From Pseudomonadota bacterium (lineage in GTDB: Bacteria; Pseudomonadota; Gammaproteobacteria; Burkholderiales; SG8-39): 64,000 bases of DNA. The notes beneath the pieces were generated by a model, which worked only from the letters and a program-made list of their open reading frames with translations, did no database searches and was not told where the DNA came from. This document shows positions 37,372 to 45,518 of this stretch, one piece after another (within the stretch, counting starts at the first letter, position 1; each line of letters opens with the position of its first letter). The stretch lies in the NCBI GenBank assembly GCA_947455195.1, contig CANGMI010000008.1:186001-250000 (forward strand). The letters run 5' to 3'. A program made the translations under genes and the position numbers.

Positions 37372-39754
37372 CGGCGCGCGCAGCCCGAATCTTCTGCCAC
37401 AGGTCTTGTGGCCTGATCGGGGTGTCGTTCAGTTCGATGCCGTACTCGGCCAGTGCGTCGCAGACCGCGTTGGCGAGCGTCACTGGCGGGGATATGGCGC
37501 CACCCTCACCCAACCCTTTCACACCCAGCGGGTTGAGCGGCGACGGCGTTTCCTGGTGGATGACGGTAATCATCGGCACGTCGCTCGCGGTCGGCAGCAG
37601 ATAATCCATGAACGAACCGGCCAGCAACTGGCCTTCGCTGTCATAGGGCAGGTCTTCCATCAGTCCACCGCCGATGCCCTGGACCGCACCGCCGATGATC
37701 TGACCTTCGGCCAGCATCGGATTGACCACCACGCCGCAATCGTGCGCGATCGCATAACGCAGGATGCGCACCCGTCCCAGGTCGGGGTCAACCTCGACCA
37801 CCGCGGCGTGCGAGGCATACGACCAGGTCACCGTGGCAGGTTCCCAGTAGAAGGTTTCCTCGAGCCCCGCATCCATCCCCTCGGGACGACGATGATCCCA
37901 GCCCGGGCGCGAGGCACGCGCTACATCGGCCAGACTCACCGACTTGCCCGGTACCCCGATGATGCCCACGCCACCATCGCGCAACTCGAGATCGCCATCG
38001 GCACACTCGAGCATGTTGGCCGCAATGGCAAACACCTTGCGGCGAAGACGCGCGCTGGCATCGTGAATGGCGCCCGACAGGTTGACGGTCGAACGACTGG
38101 CAACCGTGCCAAAGCCCATCGAGATGGCACCCGTGTCGGCCAGCGCCATGATCACGTCCTCGGGCTTCACCTTCCACTGATCGGCGGTGATCTGGGCGAA
38201 GATCGTCTCCATGCCCTGCCCTTGCGGGCAGGAACCGGCGCTCACGTAGATGCGGCCGGTGGGGTCAACCCGCACCGTGGCGCCCTCGAACGGCCCGACA
38301 CCGGTACCTTCCGTGTAGGACCCCACGCCCAGGCCGATGAAGCGGCCAGCGGCACGTGCCTCACGCTGCTCGCGCCGGAAAGCCTCCAACCCGCCCACCG
38401 CCTCGATGGCCTTGTGAAGTGCCCCCGGATAATCGCCACCGTCGTAGCGGATGCTGACACCATCCCGGTACGGCAAGTGCACCGGCCAGGGCATCTGGTC
38501 GGGACGTACCATGTTGCGTCGACGCACCTCGGCCGGCTCGATGGACAACGCGCGGGCGATGAGATCCATCATCCGCTCCATGACCTGCGCTGCCTCGGGC
38601 CGACCCGCACCCCGGTAAGGTGCATTGGGCACCTTGTTGGTGGCTACGACACGAGCGCTGATGGCTGCTGCCGGCACCTGGTAGGGGCCGCACATGTGCG
38701 ACGCCGTGTTGTAGGGAATGCCGACCCCCACGGGGTTCCACGCACCACAATCCATGATGAAGGCATCGCGAAAGGCGAGGATGCGCCCGTCGGCATCAAA
38801 GCCGATGTCGATGTCATGAATCTGGTCGCGCGAGTGGCAGGAACTCTGAAGGTGTTCGCGCCGGTCTTCGATCCACTTCACCGGACGCCCGACCTGGCGG
38901 GCAAGGAAGGGGATGAGGAGATCTTCAGGATAAACGTGGCCCTTGCCCCCGAACCCGCCACCGACATCGGGGGCGACGCAATGAATGCGGGCCTCGGCAA
39001 TCCCGAGGGTCAGGGCAGCCTCCTTGCGCAACCAGTGCACGACCTGGGTCGATGACCAGATGGTGTAACTGTCGGTGCGTACCTCATGCCGGGCGACAAC
39101 GCCGCGGCACTCCATGGGCACCGCCGCATAGCGATGATGACGAATGCGTCGCTGCAGCCGATGGGGCGCACTGGCAAGCGCGCCCTCGACATCACCCTTC
39201 GCAATCGAGAACTCCGCCAACTGGTTCGAATTCGTGCGCTCGTGAATCACGACAGCATCGGCAGCGAGCGCAGCCTCAGGATCGACCACTGCAGGCAGAT
39301 CCTCCAGATCGAGCAGGACTCGCTCGGCAGCGTCCTCGGCGAGATAACGGCTTTCGGCCACGATGACGGCCACCGCCTCGCCAACATGCCTGACCCGGTC
39401 GATCGCGAGGAGGGGCTGGCGCGGATCGAAGATGCGATGCGCAACCGTGGTCTTCCACTTGGCGGGCAAGGGCAACTGCTGGTCCTGCACCGGCGGCAGC
39501 GCACGCAGCAGATCGGCACCACAGAGCGCAAGGTGCACACCCGGCGCGCTTGCCGCGCGACTGAGATCCACGCCACGAATGCGGGCATGCGCGACCGGGC
39601 TGCGCACGAAGGCCACGTGCAGCATGCCAGGCAGCACCATGTCGTTGATGTACTGGCCGCGACCAGTCAGCAGGCGGCGGTCTTCCCGACGGGGAATGGA
39701 TTGACCGACAAAGGGGCGCCCTGTATCGGGCTCGAAGGTGAAGTGGGCAGTCAA
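37358..39754 (-). CDS. Xanthine-dehydrogenase-family molybdenum hydroxylase, large subunit (form II CoxL-like)
   Basis: Mo-cofactor subunit (798 aa) of a three-subunit hydroxylase that adds water-derived oxygen to a ring or aldehyde. Conserved items are an aldehyde-oxidase N-terminal domain, FGGKGHVYPEDLL, the form-II active-site loop PYRGAGRPE (about 378-386; true CO dehydrogenase has AYxCSFR), SCPQGQGMETI, and the catalytic Glu750 in GLGEGGAISPP. Translation seems to begin at a TTG (39754). It is divergent from its FAD and FeS subunit genes across 62 bases, which is unusual. Substrate unknown; CO is unlikely. Confidence 0.9.
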   Translation of the reverse strand: MTAHFTFEPDTGRPFVGQSIPRREDRRLLTGRGQYINDMVLPGMLHVAFVRSPVAHARIRGVDLSRAASAPGVHLALCGADLLRALPPVQDQQLPLPAKWKTTVAHRIFDPRQPLLAIDRVRHVGEAVAVIVAESRYLAEDAAERVLLDLEDLPAVVDPEAALAADAVVIHERTNSNQLAEFSIAKGDVEGALASAPHRLQRRIRHHRYAAVPMECRGVVARHEVRTDSYTIWSSTQVVHWLRKEAALTLGIAEARIHCVAPDVGGGFGGKGHVYPEDLLIPFLARQVGRPVKWIEDRREHLQSSCHSRDQIHDIDIGFDADGRILAFRDAFIMDCGAWNPVGVGIPYNTASHMCGPYQVPAAAISARVVATNKVPNAPYRGAGRPEAAQVMERMMDLIARALSIEPAEVRRRNMVRPDQMPWPVHLPYRDGVSIRYDGGDYPGALHKAIEAVGGLEAFRREQREARAAGRFIGLGVGSYTEGTGVGPFEGATVRVDPTGRIYVSAGSCPQGQGMETIFAQITADQWKVKPEDVIMALADTGAISMGFGTVASRSTVNLSGAIHDASARLRRKVFAIAANMLECADGDLELRDGGVGIIGVPGKSVSLADVARASRPGWDHRRPEGMDAGLEETFYWEPATVTWSYASHAAVVEVDPDLGRVRILRYAIAHDCGVVVNPMLAEGQIIGGAVQGIGGGLMEDLPYDSEGQLLAGSFMDYLLPTASDVPMITVIHQETPSPLNPLGVKGLGEGGAISPPVTLANAVCDALAEYGIELNDTPIRPQDLWQKIRAARAGAAH

Positions 39755-39782
39755 GGTCGTCTCGCAGTCAACAGACCGTCAG

Positions 39783-39788
39783 TATAAT
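39783..39788. promoter_or_regulatory. Bidirectional -10 element between Mo-hydroxylase subunit genes
   Basis: TATAAT on the plus strand lies 29 bases before the FAD-subunit ATG. The same octamer read on the minus strand (ATTATACT) contains TATACT, a -10-like box facing the large-subunit gene. No good -35 is visible in either direction, so an activator is likely. An 8-base direct repeat (gcagtcaa at 39747 and 39764, 17 bases apart) lies on the large-subunit side. Confidence 0.45.
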
Positions 39789-39816
39789 CCGCACTCCATC
39801 AGGAGCCCCCAAGCGA

Positions 39817-40674
39817 ATGAAACCGCCCCGCTTCCAGTACCACGCACCGGGCTCGATTCCCGAAGCCATCGACCATCTCGCCGCCTATGGGGGTGATGCA
39901 CGCCTGCTCTCCGGTGGCCAGAGCCTGGTGCCGATGCTCAACTTCCGGCTGGTAGAGCCGCGCGCCCTGATCGACCTTGCACGAATCCCGGGCCTGGCGG
40001 GCATTCGCGATGGCGACCCCCTCGTCATCGGTGCCATGACGCGCCAGAGAGCTCTGGAGGATTCCCCGATCATCGCCCGGCGGGCGCCTCTGATGCGTGA
40101 GGCACTGCGCTGGGTCGGTCACCTGCCGACCCGCTCGCGGGGCACGATCGGCGGCTCGATCGCGCACGCCGACCCAGCTGCGGAACTGCCACTCGTTCTG
40201 GTGACCTGCGAGGGCAGCGTGTGCGTCCAGGGGCCATCGGGCTCACGCAGCATCGCGGCCGACGAACTCTTCGAGTCGATGTTCAGCACGCGTATCGCAG
40301 CCGATGAAATCCTCACCGAAGTGCATCTGCCAGCGGCAGTGACGGGCGGCCGCTACGGCTTTGACGAGTACGCACGCCGCCACGGCGACTTTGCCATCGT
40401 GGCGGTCGCGGTCTCGCTTGAACCCACTGCCGCAGGGCCCTTGCGTGCCCGCCTGGGCGCCTCGGGTGTCGGACAGGTACCGCAACGACTGCGCACGGCA
40501 GAAGCCGTGCTCGAGGCACAGGGCCTCACGGCTGGCAGCATCGCCGCTGCAGCGACGCAGGCGGCCGAGGCGGTCGATCCGGTGGGTGACGCCAATGGCT
40601 CGGCCGATTATCGCCGGCACATCCTCAAGACGCTTCTCGAGCGTACCCTCGCCCGTACTGCAGCTACTGCGTGA
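39817..40674 (+). CDS. Molybdenum hydroxylase FAD-binding subunit (CoxM-like)
   Basis: Medium subunit (285 aa) that takes electrons from the FeS clusters to FAD. Flavin motifs are GGQSLVPML at about 33-41 and TIGGSIAHADPAAE from residue 110, followed by the C-terminal CO_deh_flav_C domain. The ATG at 39817 has AGGAG 11 bases upstream and a TATAAT box before it. The [2Fe-2S] subunit gene follows after 13 bases. Confidence 0.93.
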   Translation: MKPPRFQYHAPGSIPEAIDHLAAYGGDARLLSGGQSLVPMLNFRLVEPRALIDLARIPGLAGIRDGDPLVIGAMTRQRALEDSPIIARRAPLMREALRWVGHLPTRSRGTIGGSIAHADPAAELPLVLVTCEGSVCVQGPSGSRSIAADELFESMFSTRIAADEILTEVHLPAAVTGGRYGFDEYARRHGDFAIVAVAVSLEPTAAGPLRARLGASGVGQVPQRLRTAEAVLEAQGLTAGSIAAAATQAAEAVDPVGDANGSADYRRHILKTLLERTLARTAATA

Positions 40675-40687
40675 ACCTCTACCGGAC

Positions 40688-41230
40688 ATGTCCATGAGCA
40701 CCCCACTGCCTGCCCCCGCTGACGCGCCGATCGATGACCTGCCGGTGACCCTTGTCGTGAATGGCAAGACCTTCCATGGCCGCTGCGAACCGAGACGACT
40801 GCTGGTCGACTTCCTGCGCGAAGACCTCGGCCTCACCGGCACACACGCCGGCTGCGAGCACGGCATCTGCGGCGCCTGCACCGTCCTGATCGACGGGCAG
40901 GCATCGCGCACCTGCACGCTTCTTGCCGTTCAGGCGAGCGGTGCCCGCATCGTCACCGTCGAAGGCCTCGCCCAGGGCGAAACACTGCACCCCTTGCAGC
41001 AATGCTTTCATGAGCACCATGCCCTGCAATGCGGTTTCTGCACCCCGGGCATGCTTCTCACCGCCATCGACTTCCTCCACGGTCACCCGAACCCGGACGA
41101 GACCGAAGTGCGCGAAGCCATGTCGGCTGCAGTCTGCCGCTGTACCGGCTATGCAGGCATCGTGAATGCCGTCATGGCGGCGGCGCGCCTCGGCCCGATG
41201 CCGCTGCCGGCAGGCGCACTACCAGACTGA
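40688..41230 (+). CDS. Molybdenum hydroxylase [2Fe-2S] subunit (CoxS-like)
   Basis: Small subunit (180 aa) with two [2Fe-2S] clusters. The plant-type ferredoxin set is Cys56, Cys61, Cys64, Cys76; the helical-domain set is Cys115, Cys118, Cys150, Cys152 (CGFCTPG and CRCTGY). The ATG at 40688 gives a 20-residue leader before the ferredoxin fold; ATG 40694 is also possible. It completes the L/M/S set, although L is on the opposite strand. The thioesterase gene starts four bases after its stop. Confidence 0.95.
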   Translation: MSMSTPLPAPADAPIDDLPVTLVVNGKTFHGRCEPRRLLVDFLREDLGLTGTHAGCEHGICGACTVLIDGQASRTCTLLAVQASGARIVTVEGLAQGETLHPLQQCFHEHHALQCGFCTPGMLLTAIDFLHGHPNPDETEVREAMSAAVCRCTGYAGIVNAVMAAARLGPMPLPAGALPD

Positions 41231-41234
41231 CCTG

Positions 41235-42206
41235 ATGCCCTTTTCGATCGAACTGAGGCCCGGCTTCTCGCAGTGCGACACCGCGGGAAACGTGCACTTC
41301 CCGCGCTACATGGAGACCATGAACAACCTGGTCGAGCGCTGGTTTCTCGAGCGCATGGGGGTCGACTTCCATGCCTTCCATCTGATCGATCGCATGGGAT
41401 TGCCGGTTGCCAATACGCGCCTCGACATCCTCGCCCCCTCGCGACTGGGCGAAGCACTGACCCTCGAGATCGGTGTCGAGACACTGGGTCGATCTTCGCT
41501 GGTCGTGCGTGCGACCGGACACTGCGGCGGCGAACTGCGTTTCACAATCCGCCACCGTCTGGTCTTCATCTCGCTCGAGACCTATCGCGCCATCGCGATA
41601 CCCCCTCATCTCCAGCCTGGACTGGAAGCGGAACGTCTCGAGGGCCTGGCGGGCAGCCCCGATCCGGTGCTGCCCTCGGGCGCCGCACCCGCAAATGCGT
41701 TTCACACCCGGCTCGTGGTCAGGACCTCACACTGCGACCCGGCTGGCATCGTCTTCTACGCCCGCTATTTCGAGATGCTGGCCGAGGCACAGGAAGACTG
41801 GTTCGACCGCGGCCTGCTGCTGCCTCTGGGTCGGCTACTGCGCGAGCGCGGACGGCGGCTCGTGGTCACCGGTGCGGCAGCCGGTTTCGAGCGCGTGAGC
41901 CGGCTTTCAGACGCGCTCGACATCGACCTCTGGGTGAGCGCGATCGAGGGCGGGCAGTTCACGCTGTCGTTGATCGCTTCCTGTGAAGGCGAGGTACGCC
42001 TTCGTGCTCGCATCGAGGCCGAACTTCACCAGGCCGAGGAGGCGCACGGCGACCATGAGCGCCAGGACGAGGATCGTGACGAGGGCGATGAGGAGCACGA
42101 GGACGAGCGCGCCCAATCCGATGCTCGCGGGAACGCGATCGAGGCAGCCCGAAGCGATCTGCCGGAGGATCTGCGCGAGTGGATGGGCCATTACTTCTGC
42201 CCCTGA
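41235..42206 (+). CDS. Double-hotdog acyl-CoA thioesterase (4HBT-like) with aberrant C-terminus
   Basis: Two consecutive 4-hydroxybenzoyl-CoA-thioesterase-like hotdog domains (about 1-140 and 155-270 of 323 aa). Each carries the catalytic-type loop: CDTAGNVHFPRY with Asp15 and CDPAGIVFYARY with Asp168. It likely releases an acid from a CoA intermediate of the preceding pathway. From about residue 270 the sequence turns into a highly acidic, His/Glu/Asp-rich tail of about 50 residues. That tail is exactly antisense to a hydrophobic minus-strand frame, so it looks like read-through rather than a domain. The ATG at 41235 starts four bases after the FeS subunit. Confidence 0.85.
   Translation: MPFSIELRPGFSQCDTAGNVHFPRYMETMNNLVERWFLERMGVDFHAFHLIDRMGLPVANTRLDILAPSRLGEALTLEIGVETLGRSSLVVRATGHCGGELRFTIRHRLVFISLETYRAIAIPPHLQPGLEAERLEGLAGSPDPVLPSGAAPANAFHTRLVVRTSHCDPAGIVFYARYFEMLAEAQEDWFDRGLLLPLGRLLRERGRRLVVTGAAAGFERVSRLSDALDIDLWVSAIEGGQFTLSLIASCEGEVRLRARIEAELHQAEEAHGDHERQDEDRDEGDEEHEDERAQSDARGNAIEAARSDLPEDLREWMGHYFCP
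41907..42191 (-). CDS. Possible small membrane protein, antisense to thioesterase 3' end
   Basis: A 94-residue frame beginning MAHPLAQILRQIASG, followed by a strongly hydrophobic helix (IGLGALVLVLLIALVTILVLALM) and then a tail antisense to the thioesterase. Its ATG overlaps the TAA of the preceding minus-strand gene (TAATG), a sign of translational coupling. The hydrophobic stretch could merely mirror the acidic frame opposite, so its reality is uncertain. The 3' boundary may be much shorter than drawn. Function unknown. Confidence 0.35.
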   Translation of the reverse strand: MAHPLAQILRQIASGCLDRVPASIGLGALVLVLLIALVTILVLALMVAVRLLGLVKFGLDASTKAYLAFTGSDQRQRELPALDRAHPEVDVERV

Positions 42207-42463
42207 TCCGGGCAGAGGTAACCTCGCAACAAGCGCCACCCGAACGCCACCGCCCGCATGATCGATCGCTCCTTCAGATCACGCCAGGATCGCCTGAGAC
42301 AACCCAGAAACACCCAGGCCATCAACGCATGAAAGCCGGCCACCAGGAGGGCCGCGCGTGCGGGTGAGATGTCTGGCCACGCGAGCACCGCTGCCACCGA
42401 GATGAAGACGAGCGCCAGAAGCGCAAAGGCGCTGGCCGCCCACGCCAGCAGCAGCGTCCGCAC
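42191..42463 (-). CDS. Small two-helix membrane protein (YqjE-like)
   Basis: A 90-aa protein with two transmembrane helices (about 5-28 and 36-57) and a basic C-terminal tail (RRSWRDLKERS). The pattern resembles the holin-like YqjE proteins that follow DUF883/YqjD genes. Translation starts at a GTG placed immediately after the TAG of the DUF883 gene (TAGGTG). An envelope-stress or inner-membrane role is inferred from context only. Confidence 0.6.
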   Translation of the reverse strand: MRTLLLAWAASAFALLALVFISVAAVLAWPDISPARAALLVAGFHALMAWVFLGCLRRSWRDLKERSIMRAVAFGWRLLRGYLCPDQGQK

Positions 42464-42790
42464 CTAGCGACGTCCGATCAGCAGCCCGACCAGCATTCCC
42501 GCCACGGCGCTGATACCAACCGCCTGCCAGGGATGGTCGCTGATCTTCTCGCGCGTGCCCTGCAGCGCCTCGGCTGCAGCGGCGGCGGCCCGTGCCCTCG
42601 TTTGAGCAAGACGCTCCTGCGCCTCGCGAAGCAGGGTATCTGCCTGCGCTCGCAGGACACCGGCCTGGGCTGCGGCGCCATCGAGCGCCTGGGCGCCCTC
42701 GTCGCGCGCATAGGCCTCAAGCGAGGCAATCGTCTGACGCAAATCGGCGATGAGCCGATCGGAGGGCCTCTCTTCAGTCTTGATATCCAT
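42464..42790 (-). CDS. DUF883 (ElaB/YqjD) family membrane-anchored protein
   Basis: A 108-aa protein with a long amphipathic, Ala/Gln/Arg-rich helical domain (about 10-80). One C-terminal transmembrane segment follows (VGISAVAGMLVGLLIGRR), ending in the family's G-RR signature. E. coli YqjD/ElaB are inner-membrane proteins that bind ribosomes in stationary phase. The ATG at 42790 has GGAG six bases upstream; in-frame codons further up are less likely. It is divergent from mscS across about 170 bases. Confidence 0.88.
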   Translation of the reverse strand: MDIKTEERPSDRLIADLRQTIASLEAYARDEGAQALDGAAAQAGVLRAQADTLLREAQERLAQTRARAAAAAAEALQGTREKISDHPWQAVGISAVAGMLVGLLIGRR

Positions 42791-42959
42791 CCTCATCTCC
42801 CATGCTGGATGAGCGTTCAGTATCGCCGCGGGCGACCGGCACCGGTTGACAGCCATCAACCGCAGCACAAGGGGCCGGTCAAGACCCGATCAGTGCACCT
42901 GAGCGACTTTTTGAGTACTGTTCGAGCCTCGCGCCCCCAGCGCCCCGCGAGTTCCTCCC

Positions 42960-43823
42960 ATGACACGACTCCTGAACCGCTTCGGCATCGAGTTCCTCGA
43001 TGACTGGCTTCCGATCATCGGATCCATCCTCCACCTGCTCCTCATCGTACTGATCGCCTGGGGACTCATGCAGGGCTCGCGCAAGCTCATTCGCCTGTTC
43101 CAGAACTCAATGGCACAACATCCCGATGACGAGCGCCGCCGCCGCGTCGAGACGCTCGGCCGCATGTTCAACCACATCGCCGTCACCATCATCGGGTTGG
43201 TGGCGGGCATGATCATCCTGGACGAGATCGGCATCTCGGTGCAGCCTCTGCTCGCCACCGCGGGCGTAGCCGGCCTTGCCGTGGGCTTTGGTGCCCAGAG
43301 CCTCATCAAGGACTACTTTGGCGGGTTCTTCCTGCTCGTCGAAGACCAGTTGCGCCAGGGCGATCTGGTGGAGATCGCCGGCAAGACCGGGCAGGTCGAA
43401 ACGGTGACGCTGCGCCATGTCCGGCTGCGCGACTACGAGGGCAATGTCCACTACGTCCCCAATGGCATCATCACGACGGTGACGAACCGCAGCCGCGGGC
43501 ATGCCTTTGCGGTCATCGACCTGCCGATTCCCTATGATGCGGATCCTTCGGCGGTGTTCGACCTGATGCGACAGACCGCGCAGGACCTGCGCACCGACGA
43601 GCGGTTCGGTCCGAGCATCCTCGACGATCTCGAGGTGAGTGGCGTCGACCGATTCGCCGACTCCTCGGTGATGCTGCGTGCGCGCCTGAAGACACGCCCC
43701 TCCGAGCAGCAGTCGGTGCGTCGCGAGTACCTGCGCCGGATCAAGCTCACGCTGGACACGGCGGGCATCAGCATCCCCTTTCCCCAACTCACCGTGCACG
43801 CTGTCACCTCGCCAGGCCCATGA
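42960..43823 (+). CDS. mscS: Small-conductance mechanosensitive channel, MscS family
   Basis: Inner-membrane osmotic safety valve (287 aa, close to E. coli MscS at 286). Two N-terminal helices precede the pore-lining TM3 with its Gly/Ala-rich packing (ATAGVAGLAVGFGAQSLIKDYFGGFFLLVEDQ). The beta domain (VETVTLRHVRLRDYEGNVHYVPNG) and the cytoplasmic alpha/beta vestibule follow. It stands alone between the DUF883 operon and the flavin monooxygenase gene. Confidence 0.93.
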   Translation: MTRLLNRFGIEFLDDWLPIIGSILHLLLIVLIAWGLMQGSRKLIRLFQNSMAQHPDDERRRRVETLGRMFNHIAVTIIGLVAGMIILDEIGISVQPLLATAGVAGLAVGFGAQSLIKDYFGGFFLLVEDQLRQGDLVEIAGKTGQVETVTLRHVRLRDYEGNVHYVPNGIITTVTNRSRGHAFAVIDLPIPYDADPSAVFDLMRQTAQDLRTDERFGPSILDDLEVSGVDRFADSSVMLRARLKTRPSEQQSVRREYLRRIKLTLDTAGISIPFPQLTVHAVTSPGP

Positions 43824-43877
43824 CCGCGACGCGATAGAATGGGAGCCAGCCCTGCGCATCGGCGGGGCCCCATTCGG

Positions 43878-45518
43878 ATGCAGCAAATGACCGACACGCC
43901 GGTATTGATCGTGGGGGCTGGCCCGGTGGGGCTCGTTCTCGCCAAGGAACTGAGTCACCATGGCATCGCCTCGACGATCGTCGAGCGCAATCTTGATACC
44001 ACCCGCTGGCCCAAGATGGACATCACCAATTGCCGCAGCATGGAGTTGCTGCGACGACTCGGTCTTGATACGGGTCTGCGGCAGGTGGGTGTGCCGCCGC
44101 AGCACTCCTTCGATGTCGTGTTTTCCACCGGACTCGGCGGGCGCGAGATCAGCCGCTGGAATCTCGACTCGGTCGACCGGATGCAGGCACGCATCCGGGC
44201 CTGCAACGATGGAACGCAGCCCAGTCAGGCCTGGCAGCGCTGCTCACAGGAGATCTTCGAAGCCTGGATGAAGCGACTGTGCGAAGCCGACCCACTCATC
44301 GACGTGCAGTCCGGCGCGCGAGTCGAGTCGGTCGCGCAGGATGTCGACTCGGTGACGGCCACCATCGCCGACGCCGGTGACGGTCGCGGCGCGCGCACGC
44401 TGACAGCGCAGTACCTGGTCGGGTGTGATGGCGCCACGAGTGCGGTGCGCAAGGCGCTCGGCATCGAACTCGACGGCGGCCCGGTGCCCCGTATCGCACG
44501 GCTGGTTCACTTCAAGTCGCGCGATCTGGCTGCCTTGCACGCACACGGGCAGTTCTGGCATATCTTCTTCTCGAACCCGTCGACGCTCATCGCCCAGGAC
44601 GAAGTCGACACCTGGACGCTTCAGAACTACTTCCCGCCCGACTTCGACCCCTCGGGCATCGATCCGATCGAACTCATCCATCGCGGCGTCGGGCGCAAGA
44701 TCGAGGTCGATCGGGTGCTGGTCACCAGCGTCTGGCGCGGCAACATCCTGGTTGCACGACGCTACCGCGACGGGCGCATCTTCCTCGCGGGCGACTCGGC
44801 CCACCAGAACATCCCGACCGGTGGCTATGGCATGAACACCGGTGTGGGCGATGCGGTCGACATCGGCTGGAAACTGGCAGCGCGCCTCAAGGGTTGGGGG
44901 GGCGAAGCACTGCTCGACGCCTATGAAACCGAGCGACGACCGGTTGCACAGCGCAACGTGAAACGGTCGGGCGAACACGCCGAAGTGCATACCCGCTGGC
45001 GCAGCCGTATCAAACCCGAACTGCTCGAAGCCGAAGGTGCAGCAGGCGACGCCCACCGTGCCGAACTCAGTGCCCAGATCCGGCGCGAGGACAACGAGAA
45101 CCAGGATCTCGGCATCGAGATCGGGTATCGGTACAACGGCTCGCCCGTGATCATGCATGAGGGCGGTGCCGAACCGGTCTGGAGCACGCGAACCTACACG
45201 CCATCGACCTGGCCCGGTGCGCGCCCCCCGAGCGTGTTTCTCGATGACGGCAGCAACCTCTTTGACCAGTTGGGCACCGGATTCACGCTGCTCGAACTCG
45301 CCGGATCGCAAGCCGGCGATGCCGATGCGATCGCGGCAGCCGCCCTCGCTCGCGGTGTCCCGCTGAAGCGGGTGGCCATCGACAGTCCTCGGGTGCGTGA
45401 CCTCTACGAGCGCGATCTCGTTCTCGTACGGCCCGACCAGCATGTCGCCTGGCGCGGCAATGCTGCCCCCGGATCGCCACTGGCCATGATCGATCAGGTG
45501 CGCGGCGCCCTCACGTAG
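43878..45518 (+). CDS. FAD-dependent aromatic-ring hydroxylase (TfdB/PHBH superfamily)
   Basis: Single-component flavoprotein monooxygenase (546 aa) that hydroxylates phenolic rings with NAD(P)H and O2. The dinucleotide motif GAGPVGL is at 13-19, the DG motif is in LVGCDGATSAVRK, and the FAD ribityl motif is GDSAHQNIPTGGYGMNTG with Asp306. The C-terminal thioredoxin-like domain of the phenol-hydroxylase/2,4-dichlorophenol-hydroxylase branch is present. ATG 43887 and ATG 43839 are alternative starts. It ends 25 bases inside the convergent second hydroxylase gene. Substrate unknown. Confidence 0.9.
   Translation: MQQMTDTPVLIVGAGPVGLVLAKELSHHGIASTIVERNLDTTRWPKMDITNCRSMELLRRLGLDTGLRQVGVPPQHSFDVVFSTGLGGREISRWNLDSVDRMQARIRACNDGTQPSQAWQRCSQEIFEAWMKRLCEADPLIDVQSGARVESVAQDVDSVTATIADAGDGRGARTLTAQYLVGCDGATSAVRKALGIELDGGPVPRIARLVHFKSRDLAALHAHGQFWHIFFSNPSTLIAQDEVDTWTLQNYFPPDFDPSGIDPIELIHRGVGRKIEVDRVLVTSVWRGNILVARRYRDGRIFLAGDSAHQNIPTGGYGMNTGVGDAVDIGWKLAARLKGWGGEALLDAYETERRPVAQRNVKRSGEHAEVHTRWRSRIKPELLEAEGAAGDAHRAELSAQIRREDNENQDLGIEIGYRYNGSPVIMHEGGAEPVWSTRTYTPSTWPGARPPSVFLDDGSNLFDQLGTGFTLLELAGSQAGDADAIAAAALARGVPLKRVAIDSPRVRDLYERDLVLVRPDQHVAWRGNAAPGSPLAMIDQVRGALT

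Noticed and set aside
37358-41230. Aerobic CO dehydrogenase (coxMSL)
   Set aside because: The large subunit has the form-II PYRGAGR loop, not the AYxCSFR loop of true CO dehydrogenase, and coxDEF-type accessory genes are absent.
33839-41230. A complete Eubacterium barkeri-type nicotinate fermentation operon
   Set aside because: Only enamidase-like and Mo-hydroxylase genes are present; the reductase, glutarate dehydrogenase, mutase, isomerase and lyase genes are missing.
42191-42463. Phage holin implying a prophage
   Set aside because: The protein resembles YqjE and follows a DUF883 gene, a normal chromosomal operon; no phage structural, lysis or integrase genes are nearby.
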